From contig NZ_JBATUH010000064.1 of assembly GCF_049671045.1 (NCBI RefSeq), positions 1 through 63,946 on the forward strand: 63,946 nt of DNA, in the 5' to 3' direction. The first letter of the stretch is position 1. Each line of letters begins with the position of its first letter. Positions 1 to 8,582 of this stretch are shown piece by piece. The position numbers were made by a program, and so were the translations under genes. This DNA is from Parvibaculum sp049671045. GTDB lineage: Bacteria; Pseudomonadota; Alphaproteobacteria; Parvibaculales; Parvibaculaceae. The notes beneath the pieces are model-generated. The model ran no database searches, had not been told where the DNA came from, and worked only from the letters and a program-made list of their open reading frames with translations.

Positions 1-2
1 CG

Positions 3-266
3 GTCGACTGCGCCGAGCACATGTATCACTCCGGCTTCATGGAGACGTTCCGCAACGGGCTCTTCCAGCGCATCGTGCCCATCGTCAAGGATATCGGCCT
101 CTGGGGGCCGCGTATCCGAAAGGGGTACGAGGAAATGGGCGTGATCGGCTTTGCCGATCAGGACGTCGAGGCGCTCCAGAGCAATGATGACAGCATCGCG
201 CGGGATTTCGACGCCCGCCGCAAGCATATCGAACGCGTCGCCGCAAGGGCGTCCGCCGCCGAATAA
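3..266 (+). CDS. C-terminal part of an unrecognised protein (5' end outside window)
   Basis: An open frame runs into the window from its left edge and stops with TAA at 264-266, giving the last 87 residues. Met codons at 21 and 39 exist but neither has a ribosome binding site, so this is read as the tail of a longer gene. The sequence is soluble, mixed alpha-helical and charged, with an early Cys-Ala-Glu-His stretch and a final Arg/Ala-rich helix. It weakly resembles the tail of ferritin-like or diiron proteins, which is a guess. A clear terminator follows. Confidence 0.6.
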   Translation, partial: VDCAEHMYHSGFMETFRNGLFQRIVPIVKDIGLWGPRIRKGYEEMGVIGFADQDVEALQSNDDSIARDFDARRKHIERVAARASAAE

Positions 267-300
267 GACTCGAAATAGAAAGTCGATCGGCGCGAGTGAA

Positions 301-331
301 ACGCCGGGGCCCGCAAGGCTCCGGCGTTTTT
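301..331 (+). terminator. Rho-independent terminator
   Basis: The arms at 301-311 and 317-327 pair over 11 positions (one G-U) around a CGCAA loop and are followed by a T run at 327-331. It lies 35 bases after the stop of the first gene and ends that transcription unit. Confidence 0.8.
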
Positions 332-431
332 GATTGATGCGGCGGGGCGCGGCAGATTGGGATGTCGGTCGGGGGACCGGAAGCGTATGATGCATCCGGT
401 CAGGGGGCTTCATTCGATCCCGGAGGGACAG

Positions 432-935
432 ATGACGAACCAAGCCACCCGTGATTTCAGACGCCGCTTCTCCGCCCTCACCCTCGCCGCGACCTTGCTT
501 CTGCCGGCAGCGGCGCTTGCCGAGGAAAAGCCCGCGGAGCGCATGCCGTCACCCCCGCCTCAGGGGCAGAACATGCCCCAGCAGGGCGAGCGGCACATGC
601 CGCCGCCGCCGCCCCAGCACCGCGCGGAGGAAGGCCGCAAGATGAACCGCACGGCGATGCGGCGCGAGCATCCCGAATTCACAGCCGACCAGTCGGGCTT
701 CGCGCGCGACTATTACCGCAGGAACAACTGGGAAGGGCGTCCGCTGCCGCATGGCCAGCGCCTCGGGGTCGGGCACAGGCTGCCGCGCGGCGTCCACAGG
801 CATCCGCTGCCGGCCGATCTCGCCTACCGCTTTCCGCATGGTCACGGCTATGAGGCCTATATCGTCGGCGACGATATCGTGCTCGTGGCGGTGGCGACGG
901 GCATCATCGTCGACATCCTGTCCAATGTTCACTGA
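432..935 (+). CDS. RcnB-like periplasmic protein
   Basis: Encodes 167 residues. The start ATG at 432 is preceded by GGAGGG at 422-427 and begins a clean signal peptide (residues 1-30, Arg-rich n-region, Leu/Ala core, cleavage after Ala-Leu-Ala). The mature part opens with a Pro/Gln/Met/His-rich low-complexity stretch (about 35-75). It ends with the compact domain typical of RcnB/YohN proteins: a Tyr-Arg-Arg-Asn-Asn-Trp segment, then His-rich loops, then a hydrophobic strand reading VGDDIVLVAVATGIIVDIL. Some RcnB proteins modulate Ni/Co efflux; many alphaproteobacterial members have no known role. No rcnA or other metal transporter is adjacent, so a metal function is only family-based. Confidence 0.75.
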   Translation: MTNQATRDFRRRFSALTLAATLLLPAAALAEEKPAERMPSPPPQGQNMPQQGERHMPPPPPQHRAEEGRKMNRTAMRREHPEFTADQSGFARDYYRRNNWEGRPLPHGQRLGVGHRLPRGVHRHPLPADLAYRFPHGHGYEAYIVGDDIVLVAVATGIIVDILSNVH

Positions 936-1054
936 CGGGGCGGCGGCACGCCCCGGGGCCCGGGCTCCGATCCGGGCCTCGATGGCTTTTGCGCTGCAAA
1001 CGGGCCTGTGGTAATGGGCGAGGCTATTCGGACGCAGCGTAAAGGGCGGAAGAC

Positions 1055-3052
1055 ATGGCGAAGGAAGAAGGCGGCCAGCCGAGCGCAGGCAGGGACAAGC
1101 CCTGGATTTTCCGCACCTATGCGGGCCATTCGACCGCCCAGGCCTCGAACGAGCTTTATCGCACCAATCTCGCTCGCGGGCAGACGGGCCTTTCGGTCGC
1201 CTTCGATCTGCCGACGCAGACCGGCTATGACAGCGATCACGAGCTGGCGCGCGGCGAGGTCGGCAAGGTGGGCGTGCCGATCAGCCATATCGGCGACATG
1301 CGCCAGCTTTTCGAGGGCATCCCGCTCGAGAAGATGAACACCTCGATGACGATCAACGCGACGGCCGCCTGGCTTCTCGCGCTCTATATCGCCGTCGCGG
1401 ACGAGCAGGGCGCCGACCGCGCGAAGCTTCAGGGCACGGTTCAGAACGACATCATCAAGGAGTATCTCTCGCGCGGTACCTATGTGTTTCCGCCCGCGCC
1501 CTCCATGCGGCTCATCACCGACATCGTTTCCTACACCTATCGCGAAGTGCCGAAGTGGAACCCGACCAATGTCTGCTCCTATCACTTGCAGGAAGCAGGC
1601 GCGACGCCGGTGCAGGAGCTTGCCTTCGCGCTCGCCAATGCGATCGCCGTTCTCGACCATGTGAGGGCGAGCGGGCAGGTGCCGGAGGCGGAGTTTCCCG
1701 AGGTGGTCGGACGCATCTCCTTCTTCGTCAATGCCGGCGTGCGCTTCATCACCGAGATCGCCAAGATGCGCGCCTTTGTCGATCTCTGGGACGAGATCTG
1801 CCGGACGCGCTATGGCGTCGAGGACGCGAAGCTTCGCCGCTTCCGCTATGGCGTGCAGGTGAATTCGCTCGGCCTCACCGAGCAGCAGCCGGAAAACAAC
1901 GTCTATCGCATCCTGATCGAGATGCTGGCCGTCACGCTGTCGAAGAAGGCGCGGGCCCGCGCCGTGCAGCTTCCGGCGTGGAACGAGGCGCTGGGCCTGC
2001 CGCGTCCCTGGGATCAGCAATGGTCCCTTCGCGCGCAGCAGATTCTCGCCTTCGAGACGGACCTTCTTCAGTATGAGGATATTTTCGACGGCAGCCAGGT
2101 GATGGATGCCAAGGTCGAGGCGCTGAAGGCCGAGGCGCGCGAGGAGCTTCGCCGCATCGAGGAGATGGGCGGCGCGATTGTCGCCATCGAGAGCGCCTAT
2201 ATGAAGGAGCAGCTCGTCTCGTCGAATTCCGCGCGGCTGGCAGCGATCGAGGCGGGCGAGCAGGTGGTCGTCGGCGTCAACAGATATGTCGAGACGGCGC
2301 CCTCGCCGCTCGCGACCGGCGAAGGCTCGATCCTCACCGTTCCGGCCGAGGTCGAGGCGGGGCAGATCGCGCGGCTCAAGGCGTGGCGGGCGGCGCGTGA
2401 CGCGGGCGCGGTCGAGGCGGCGCTTGCCGAGCTTCGCCACGCGGCGAAGGAAGGCCGCAACATCATGGAGCCCTCCATCGCCTGCGCGCGCGCCGGCGTG
2501 ACGACGGGCGAATGGGGAACGGCGCTGCGCGCGATCTTCGGCGAATATCGCGCGCCGACCGGCGTTTCACGCGCCGCGCGCAACGATGCGCCGGAGCTCG
2601 ACCGCGTGCGCGAGATGGTCGATGCCGTGTCGGTGAAGCTCGGCCGGCGGCTCAAGTTCCTCGTCGGCAAGCCGGGCCTCGACGGACATTCCAACGGCGC
2701 CGAGCAGATCGCGGTCCGTGCGCGCGACTGCGGCATGGATGTCGTCTATGACGGCATCCGTCTTACCCCCGCCGAGATCGTGGATGCGGCGCGCGAAGGC
2801 CGGGTGCATGTGCTGGGGCTCTCGATCCTTTCGGGCTCGCATGTGCAACTCGTGACCGAGGTGATGACGCGCCTCAAGAATGAGGGGATCGACGTTCCGG
2901 TCGTCGTGGGCGGCATCATTCCGCATGAGGATGCCGAAAGGCTCCGCGCCGCCGGCGTCGCCGCCATCTATACGCCCAAGGACTTTCAGATCACCGACAT
3001 CATGGCCGACATCGTGCGGCTGGTGGACTGGAACACCGACGCGGCGGCGTGA
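1055..3052 (+). CDS. meaA: Ethylmalonyl-CoA mutase (MeaA/Ecm), coenzyme B12 dependent
   Basis: A 665-residue protein, the usual length for MeaA. The N-terminal two thirds form the acyl-CoA mutase barrel (FDLPTQTGYDSDH near residues 50-62, then the TSMTINATAAW segment). The C-terminal third is the B12-binding domain, with D543-x-H545-x-x-G548 carrying the cobalt-ligand His, then a Ser-x-Leu loop and a VVVGGIIP turn. Known role: it converts (2R)-ethylmalonyl-CoA to (2S)-methylsuccinyl-CoA in the ethylmalonyl-CoA pathway for acetyl-CoA assimilation without isocitrate lyase. Methylmalonyl-CoA mutase is less likely, given the short N-terminus and the fusion of both domains at this length. No ccr, mcd or mcl gene lies in the window, so the rest of the pathway must be elsewhere. 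Confidence 0.93.
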   Translation: MAKEEGGQPSAGRDKPWIFRTYAGHSTAQASNELYRTNLARGQTGLSVAFDLPTQTGYDSDHELARGEVGKVGVPISHIGDMRQLFEGIPLEKMNTSMTINATAAWLLALYIAVADEQGADRAKLQGTVQNDIIKEYLSRGTYVFPPAPSMRLITDIVSYTYREVPKWNPTNVCSYHLQEAGATPVQELAFALANAIAVLDHVRASGQVPEAEFPEVVGRISFFVNAGVRFITEIAKMRAFVDLWDEICRTRYGVEDAKLRRFRYGVQVNSLGLTEQQPENNVYRILIEMLAVTLSKKARARAVQLPAWNEALGLPRPWDQQWSLRAQQILAFETDLLQYEDIFDGSQVMDAKVEALKAEAREELRRIEEMGGAIVAIESAYMKEQLVSSNSARLAAIEAGEQVVVGVNRYVETAPSPLATGEGSILTVPAEVEAGQIARLKAWRAARDAGAVEAALAELRHAAKEGRNIMEPSIACARAGVTTGEWGTALRAIFGEYRAPTGVSRAARNDAPELDRVREMVDAVSVKLGRRLKFLVGKPGLDGHSNGAEQIAVRARDCGMDVVYDGIRLTPAEIVDAAREGRVHVLGLSILSGSHVQLVTEVMTRLKNEGIDVPVVVGGIIPHEDAERLRAAGVAAIYTPKDFQITDIMADIVRLVDWNTDAAA

Positions 3053-3164
3053 GGCGCTCGCCACATTCTTGCCTTATTCCCATAATGCTTCCGCCGCATT
3101 GGGCCGTTCCAATCTGACACGTGGTAGAGTTAACGGGCTCAACACGCAGATTGGAGGGACGGGC

Positions 3165-3431
3165 ATGAGCGATGCGAAAGCGAGGCATGCGGGCTCGGCG
3201 CTGGCGGAGCATTCCGCGCGCGACTATGGGCGCAATGCGGAGCCACTTCCCGACATTCACGTCTTTTCGCGGCTATCAGAACTCGACGAGGCCTATGCCG
3301 GCGAGCTTGCAGAGGCGCGCGCCCGCGCCGAGACACTGACGCGCGAGATCGCCATGCTCGCCCGCAGGCTCGCCGAGCCGCTCCCGGAGCCGGGCGAGGG
3401 CAGGCGGCGCATCAGCACGGGGAGGGCGTGA
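3165..3431 (+). CDS. Small coiled-coil protein, function unknown
   Basis: Encodes 88 residues starting at ATG 3165, with GGAGGG at 3153-3158. There is no signal peptide or membrane segment. Residues 42-70 form a strongly charged Glu/Ala/Arg heptad-like helix; the tail is Pro/Gly/Arg-rich. It ends 3 bases before the next gene, a four-TM protein, and that gene overlaps a VWA-like gene, so the three look like one transcription unit. I do not recognise a family. The tight spacing suggests a partner of the membrane protein, which is inference. Confidence 0.7.
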   Translation: MSDAKARHAGSALAEHSARDYGRNAEPLPDIHVFSRLSELDEAYAGELAEARARAETLTREIAMLARRLAEPLPEPGEGRRRISTGRA

Positions 3432-3434
3432 GCG

Positions 3435-4523
3435 ATGGCGAGCGCAAGTCTCATCCCTGAAGCGATGCGCGCGGAGATCGCGCGGAACTATATCGCCAGC
3501 GAGCGCGAGGCGCGGTTCGCGTTCTTCCACGCGGGCGCCTTTCTCGTGCTCCTTCTCGTTTCGCTCGGCGCCGTGCTCGTCGATTACATGATCGTCAGCG
3601 AGTTCTGGACGCGCGCGCTTGCCAATGAGTTCCTCGAGCTACCTGGCACGCTCGCAAGTTCGGTCGCCTTCAAATCCCTCCAGGTCCTCTTCGCGACCAT
3701 CGCCGCCCATATTCTCTATGAGCATATGGGGCGCTTCGGCCGCGGCTTCTTCGTGCGCGCGGTCTTCGTGCTCGCGCTCGCCATGCTCGTCGGCGTCGGT
3801 CTGCTGCTGGCCACCATGTCGCTGCCGAACGGGCTTGCGGCAACGGGCGCAGGCTCGGGCGTCGGCTCCTCACTCGGCTCGGCGCTTGCCGGGCTCGGCA
3901 TCGAGGCGCCCGCCACGGGCGATGCGGCCAGCGTCTCCTCCGAACTCGACGCGGTGCGAAGCTGGCAGCCTTTCTTCTGGCTCGGTTCGCTCGGCGTCGT
4001 CTTTCTCGTCGTCACGGGCGTTGCCGCGCTCTGCATCCATTTTGCGACGGAGGAGCTGAGGCGCATCGTTCTTGCGCGCGATTTCGCGCATCGCCGCCGC
4101 GACATGGCGCGGCTCGCGGCGCTCGAAGCGGAGTATGACGAGATTCGCCAGAGGCTTTCTGAAATGGAGGGGCCCGAGAACAGGCGCCATTTGCTCTGGA
4201 CAGGGCTCATGCGCGAGGCCCGCGCCTATGAGCAGGGGCTCGACGAGGCGCGCCGCGCCCTGCCGCTCGCCGCCCGGACCCCGAGGCTCATCGGCCGGGG
4301 CGCGCAGGTGACAGGCCCCGCCGCGGACCGGCTCAAGGGCTGCGAAGCCTCGCGCGATGTCACGCGCTATGAGAGGCTTTTCGACGAGTGGTGGGAGCGA
4401 CGCTCTCGCAATGCGATGAAGGCGGGCCCGACGGCATCGGGCGGCATGAGGGAACCTTTCGGCGAGGTTCTGCCGCCCTTGCGGGCGCCCCGCCCGATAG
4501 GGTTTGAAAGGGCGGCGGAGTGA
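3435..4523 (+). CDS. Four-TM membrane protein with cytoplasmic coiled coil, unknown
   Basis: A 362-residue protein. Likely transmembrane helices lie at about 29-52, 74-95, 105-129 and 180-203. Between the third and fourth is a Gly/Ser/Ala-rich loop of some 50 residues. After the fourth comes a long charged helical region (205-270) containing RRRDMARLAALEAEYDEIRQ, then a basic Pro-rich tail. It starts 3 bases after the coiled-coil gene and overlaps the next gene by 4 bases (GTGA), so translation is probably coupled. The arrangement, with a membrane anchor between a small coiled-coil protein and an exported VWA-like protein, suggests an envelope complex. No known family was recognised. Confidence 0.75.
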   Translation: MASASLIPEAMRAEIARNYIASEREARFAFFHAGAFLVLLLVSLGAVLVDYMIVSEFWTRALANEFLELPGTLASSVAFKSLQVLFATIAAHILYEHMGRFGRGFFVRAVFVLALAMLVGVGLLLATMSLPNGLAATGAGSGVGSSLGSALAGLGIEAPATGDAASVSSELDAVRSWQPFFWLGSLGVVFLVVTGVAALCIHFATEELRRIVLARDFAHRRRDMARLAALEAEYDEIRQRLSEMEGPENRRHLLWTGLMREARAYEQGLDEARRALPLAARTPRLIGRGAQVTGPAADRLKGCEASRDVTRYERLFDEWWERRSRNAMKAGPTASGGMREPFGEVLPPLRAPRPIGFERAAE

Positions 4524-5191
4524 GCGCGATGCGCCGTGCCGCTCTCGCGCTTTGTCTCGCGGCGGGGCTTTCGGCGCCCGCCCTTGCCGATGGGCCCTCG
4601 CCGCGCACGGTCGTTATCGGGCTCGATCTCTCCATGAGCAATCCGCTCGTGAAAAACGACGCCTATGCCGCGCGCGTCGCGGCGCGCACGGCGGAGGAGC
4701 TTCGGGCGCTGCCGCTCAGGTCGCGCGTGATGCTCAGGACCTTCGGTTCCTATGATGGGAGCGCCAACACGCTCAAGGTCGATCAGGTGATCTCGGCCCA
4801 TGCGCGGCCCGAGGCCGTGGCCGGAGGAATGGCCACGCTCATCGCCAATGTTCCGAAGCTCGTGAAGGAAGGAAAGCTCAAGGCGCAAGGCAAAACGAGC
4901 ATCGTGCCTTTCCTCGAGACGGAGGCCGAGCTTGTCGATTGCAAGGCGTCGTCCGTCCATATCATTCTGCTTACGGACGGGTTCGAGGATTCCGAATATG
5001 CGACGCTGACGAAGCGCGGCGGCCGCCTGCCCGCGCCCGCGCCGATCTTCGCCGGTTGCGACAGGCTCCTGATCCTCGGTCTTGGGCAAGGCGCGGGAAG
5101 CCCGTCCGCCACGCTGCATCTTCGCAAGGAATGGACGGCCTATGCGGAGAAGGCGGGCTTCAGGAGCTTCACGGGTCTTTACGACTGGTAG
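4520..5191 (+). CDS. Periplasmic VWA-like protein
   Basis: Encodes 223 residues. GTG at 4520 overlaps the upstream stop; ATG 4529 is an alternative. A signal peptide covers residues 1-23 (cleavage after Ala-Leu-Ala). The mature protein has a von Willebrand A-type layout: strand VVIGLD leading into D36-L-S38-M-S40, which matches the MIDAS metal site D-x-S-x-S; Thr126 in QGKTS as possible third-loop ligand; and T152-D153-G154 after the strand HIILL. Such domains bind divalent metal and protein ligands. Cys140 and Cys173 could form a disulfide. It is the last gene of the three-gene cassette, and its stop lies 9 bases from the convergent acyltransferase stop. Confidence 0.72.
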   Translation: MSAMRRAALALCLAAGLSAPALADGPSPRTVVIGLDLSMSNPLVKNDAYAARVAARTAEELRALPLRSRVMLRTFGSYDGSANTLKVDQVISAHARPEAVAGGMATLIANVPKLVKEGKLKAQGKTSIVPFLETEAELVDCKASSVHIILLTDGFEDSEYATLTKRGGRLPAPAPIFAGCDRLLILGLGQGAGSPSATLHLRKEWTAYAEKAGFRSFTGLYDW

Positions 5192-5200
5192 GCGAGGCTC

Positions 5201-6226
5201 TCACGCGGCGGCGGTGGCGGGTTCCTTCGCGCCACGGGACTTCAGCCTGAAAGCATCCGGCCGCACGAAGACGAAGGCGAGCGGCGTGTTCTCGACTATG
5301 CGGAAGGCCAGAAGCGGCATGCCGACCGCCATGGCGAGCGACATCAGCGTCAGGAAATCGCCATGGGTGACGCCGAGCTTGATGAGCAGCACGCGCGAGG
5401 CGGCCATGGGCAGGAAGAAGGCGAGGAACACATAGAGCGAGCGCGAGCCGATATAGGTGAGCGGCGCGGCGAGCCCCCGCTCGACCAGCAGAACGACGAG
5501 GATGAGCGTCGCGGTAGCGCCCGCAAAGGCGGTCGCGAGTTCGAAGGCGCGTATGTCGATCTCGCCGGAAAAGACGACCGACCCGATGGCGAGATAGAGC
5601 GCCGCGCCGGCGCCGAGCGCCGCAAGCGGCCGGGCGCGCACCAGATCGGCCATTCGGAATATGTAAGGCGCGCCGTAAACGCCGATGACGAAGAAGATGA
5701 AGCGTCCGGCGAATTCGTCCGGCACCGTCCAGCCCGTATGGAGCCTGGAGAAATAGAGGGCGAGCGCGAGGCCGATGACGAACGGCTTCGGCAGGTCGCG
5801 CATGAGGCGCATCGCCACGAAGAAGAGGCTCAGTTCATAGATGAACCAGAGAATGCCGAAGGGCTCGAAGGGGATCATCAGCAGCGTCTTGTAGTTCACC
5901 ACCCATTCGCTGTCATGGGGCAGTGCCATCTTCAGGCCGATCTGGATCGCCGACCATAGCAGATAGAAATAGACGAAGTGCAGCACCTTCCCGTCGATGA
6001 AGGAGCGCAGATCGCTGCGAAGCGAGCGGGCGGCGAAAAGTCCGGCGACGAGGAAGAAGAGCGGCATCCGGAAGGGAACAGTAAATTCGCAGAGAAGATT
6101 GAAGATGTAGGGCATCTTGTGCAGGGCGACCGCGTCGTTATAGGTCGCGTGCTTCATGACGACGAGCACCATGGTCAGGCCCTTGGCGGCGTCTACCCAG
6201 TCGATGCGCGGCTTGGCGGCGGTCAT
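5201..6226 (-). CDS. Acyltransferase family 3 membrane protein
   Basis: A 341-residue polytopic protein. It opens with IDWVDAAKGLTMVLVVMKH, the usual start of acyltransferase-3 proteins, where the His at the end of the first helix is the catalytic candidate. About ten hydrophobic helices follow, including FRMPLFFLVAGLF, also typical. The family O-acetylates or O-acylates sugars of LPS, Nod factors, peptidoglycan or exopolysaccharide; the acceptor here is unknown. It lies 94 bases downstream of gluQRS on the same strand and may be cotranscribed. No polysaccharide genes are adjacent. Confidence 0.85.
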   Translation of the reverse strand: MTAAKPRIDWVDAAKGLTMVLVVMKHATYNDAVALHKMPYIFNLLCEFTVPFRMPLFFLVAGLFAARSLRSDLRSFIDGKVLHFVYFYLLWSAIQIGLKMALPHDSEWVVNYKTLLMIPFEPFGILWFIYELSLFFVAMRLMRDLPKPFVIGLALALYFSRLHTGWTVPDEFAGRFIFFVIGVYGAPYIFRMADLVRARPLAALGAGAALYLAIGSVVFSGEIDIRAFELATAFAGATATLILVVLLVERGLAAPLTYIGSRSLYVFLAFFLPMAASRVLLIKLGVTHGDFLTLMSLAMAVGMPLLAFRIVENTPLAFVFVRPDAFRLKSRGAKEPATAAA

Positions 6227-6320
6227 TTACCGTACTTTCTGCGGATGCACGTCCCCCGATGGAACGCCATGGAGCTCCGGGGTCCGTCCAAGCAGAAATC
6301 AGGCCAGTGAAACCGCCGTT

Positions 6321-7223
6321 TCAGATGCCGGCGAGGCGCCGCACATCGGCGGGGGAGAGGCCATCGGCACGCAATTCGCGCAGGCCCATATCCTTCGCGC
6401 TCTTCGAAAGCCGGCGCCCCGTCTCGTCGCGCACCAGTGGATGGTGGCGGTACCGCGGCTCGGGAAGATCGAGCAGCACCTGCAGCAGCCGGTGCACATG
6501 GGTCGCCGGGAAGAGGTCCTGGCCCCGCGTCACCAGCGTCACGCCCTGAATGGCATCATCGACCGTCACTGCCAAATGATAGCTCGTCGGCACGTCCTTG
6601 CGGGCGATGATGACATCGCCGAAGAGCAGGGGGTCGATGGGGATGCGGCCAAGCTCGCCGCGCGGGCCGCCATGCTCCTCAAGGAAGGAGATGGGGCCGC
6701 CCGCCTTCTTCTCGGCGAGTTCGAGCGCCTTTTCGACGTCGAGGCGCCAGGCATAGGAGCGTCCCTCCCACATGAGCCTGTTGAGTTCCCCGCCGGGCAG
6801 ATCCTTGTAGATGCCGGGATAGATCGGCGCGCCGTCAGGATCGCTCGGCCAGTGCTTCGGGCCGATGCCCGTCGCGGCGATGGCGTCGGCGATCTCCTTG
6901 CGTGTGGCGAAGCAGGGATAGACGACCTCCATGGAGCGAAGGCGCTTCAGCGCCGCTTCATAATCGGCGAAATGCTCGGACTGGCGGCGCACCGGCTCTT
7001 CCCACACGAGGCCGAGCCAGGCGAGGTCCTCATAGATGCCCTGCTCATATTCCGGGCGGCAGCGGCCGGTGTCGATGTCCTCTATGCGAAGGAGAAAGCG
7101 CCCGCCGAGCGACTTCGCCGTCTCATAGGCGAAGATCGCGGAATAGGCATGCCCCAGATGCAGCCAGCCGTTCGGGCTCGGTGCGAAGCGGAGGACGTCG
7201 CGTTGCGGCCGGGTTATGGGCAT
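6321..7223 (-). CDS. gluQ: Glutamyl-queuosine tRNA(Asp) synthetase
   Basis: A 300-residue class I aminoacyl-tRNA synthetase catalytic domain without an anticodon-binding domain, which is what separates GluQ-RS from GltX. FAPSPNGWLHLGH (residues 13-25) holds the HIGH signature, and RLSKS (about 271-275) is the KMSKS equivalent. LLRIEDIDTGRCRPEYEQ is the Glu-binding region typical of this family. Known role: ATP-dependent transfer of glutamate onto queuosine at position 34 of tRNA(Asp). The Cys residues of the zinc site seen in the E. coli enzyme are mostly missing, as in many alphaproteobacterial members. Confidence 0.92.
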   Translation of the reverse strand: MPITRPQRDVLRFAPSPNGWLHLGHAYSAIFAYETAKSLGGRFLLRIEDIDTGRCRPEYEQGIYEDLAWLGLVWEEPVRRQSEHFADYEAALKRLRSMEVVYPCFATRKEIADAIAATGIGPKHWPSDPDGAPIYPGIYKDLPGGELNRLMWEGRSYAWRLDVEKALELAEKKAGGPISFLEEHGGPRGELGRIPIDPLLFGDVIIARKDVPTSYHLAVTVDDAIQGVTLVTRGQDLFPATHVHRLLQVLLDLPEPRYRHHPLVRDETGRRLSKSAKDMGLRELRADGLSPADVRRLAGI

Positions 7224-7409
7224 GAGGACAGAACGAGGCTCGCTTCATTGAAGGCGGGCTCTTTATAGCTCAATGAGCGCTGCTGAACGAGGCGGCACAA
7301 GAAACCACTAGGAGTGGCTTCACAAAGTTGTTTTACGAGATGTAGTATTCTCCGTGACAATTCGGGACGCGGTCCGTCATTGGGGCGTTAGCGATCCCAG
7401 GAGGGCAGC

Positions 7410-7970
7410 GTGCACGGTTCGTTTGCCAATCCGGATAGTTGTCCGGCCCTTGTGTTGAATGCGGATTACAGACCGCTCAGCTATTACCCGCTCTCGCTCT
7501 GGTCGTGGCAGGATGCGATCAAGGCGGTGTTCATGGATCGTGTGAACATCGTCTCGTGCTATGACACTTATGTCCGCTCACCGAGCTTCGAGATGAAGCT
7601 GCCGAGCGTCGTCTCGCTCAAATCCTATGTGAAGCCCGCGCGCTATCCCGCCTTCACGCGGTTCAATCTTTTCCTGCGCGACCGCTTCAACTGCCAGTAT
7701 TGCGGGGCGCGGCACGAGCTGACCTTCGATCATGTGGTCCCGCGCTCGCGGGGCGGACAGACGACATGGGAAAATGTCGTGACCGCCTGCGCGCCCTGCA
7801 ATCTCAGAAAGGGCGGCAAGATGCCCGAGCAGGCGGAGATGTTTCCGCTGCAAAAGCCCTATCGTCCGACCGTCAACGATCTGCACAAGAACGGACGGCA
7901 TTTTCCGCCGAACTATCTGCATGAGAGCTGGCAGGACTATCTCTACTGGGACAGCGAGCTGGAGCCCTGA
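7410..7970 (+). CDS. HNH endonuclease family protein
   Basis: Encodes 186 residues from GTG 7410, preceded by AGGAGGG. An N-terminal segment (10-85) precedes the HNH core: C95-x2-C98 zinc knuckle, D107-H108 with VVPRSRGG, N122, then C127-x2-C130-N131 and KGGK. This is the stand-alone HNH protein widespread in alphaproteobacteria, with the N-terminal LVLNADYRPLSYYPLSLW signature. Its biological role is unknown; it is not next to restriction, phage or intein genes. It is convergent with coq7, 12 bases between stops. Confidence 0.9.
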   Translation: MHGSFANPDSCPALVLNADYRPLSYYPLSLWSWQDAIKAVFMDRVNIVSCYDTYVRSPSFEMKLPSVVSLKSYVKPARYPAFTRFNLFLRDRFNCQYCGARHELTFDHVVPRSRGGQTTWENVVTACAPCNLRKGGKMPEQAEMFPLQKPYRPTVNDLHKNGRHFPPNYLHESWQDYLYWDSELEP

Positions 7971-7982
7971 GGGCGGGCGCGC

Positions 7983-8570
7983 TCAGACCTTTTCCGACAG
8001 CCTGATGGCGATGCGGCAGCCCGTGCGTATGAGGCTCGATAGCAGGGGATAGGCGGGCGCTTCCTTCGCGCCCTTGGCGATCGCCTCGTCGCGGTGCTGC
8101 ACTTCCTCGAGGCGGAAGCGTTCGATCGTTTCGCGCAGCGGAGCTTCCTCTTCGCCCATGGCTTCGAGCTTGCGCACCTGGCCCGCATAATGCTCGTCGA
8201 TGACATCCTCGACCGCCTCGGTGCAAGCATGGGCCGCCTTCTCGCCCATCAGGGCCGTCGCGGCGCCGAGCGCGAAGCCCGCGACATGCCAGATCGGAGC
8301 AAAGGCCGTCGGTCGCACGCGGCGCTCGTTCACGAGATCGTTGAAGCGGGCGAGGTGAAGCTCCTCATCCTTCGACATGCGCGTCAGCGCCTCGACCGTC
8401 TCCTGCTTGCCCGGCAGATATTTGAAGACCGCGAGCTGGCCCGCATAGATGCGGACGGCGCCATATTCGCCTGCGTGATCTACGCGAAGGATCTCCTCCA
8501 CCGTGCTGTTGCGCGGGCGGCCGGGCTGGGCGGAAACGGGGCGGGGCGATTTGCGGGGTTGTCTCGGCAT
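7983..8570 (-). CDS. coq7: Demethoxyubiquinone hydroxylase, COQ7 family
   Basis: A 195-residue ferritin-like diiron protein. Iron ligands can be placed at E35 (in RVDHAGEYGA), E69/E70 with H72 (DEELHL), E118 or E121 (CTEAVEDVIDEHY), and E156-x-x-H159 (LEEVQH), the standard two ExxH set. Known role: hydroxylation at C6 of the ubiquinone ring precursor, at the inner membrane. The basic Pro-rich first 20 residues are not conserved in the family. It starts 12 bases after the dsbB-like stop, so the two are probably cotranscribed. A coq4 gene lies 6 kb away (14299-15090). Confidence 0.93.
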   Translation of the reverse strand: MPRQPRKSPRPVSAQPGRPRNSTVEEILRVDHAGEYGAVRIYAGQLAVFKYLPGKQETVEALTRMSKDEELHLARFNDLVNERRVRPTAFAPIWHVAGFALGAATALMGEKAAHACTEAVEDVIDEHYAGQVRKLEAMGEEEAPLRETIERFRLEEVQHRDEAIAKGAKEAPAYPLLSSLIRTGCRIAIRLSEKV

Positions 8571-8582
8571 GGTCGGGGCGCC

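Noticed and set aside
7328..7348. TTGTTT and TAGTAT as promoter of the HNH gene
   Set aside because: Spacer of 9 bases is too short.
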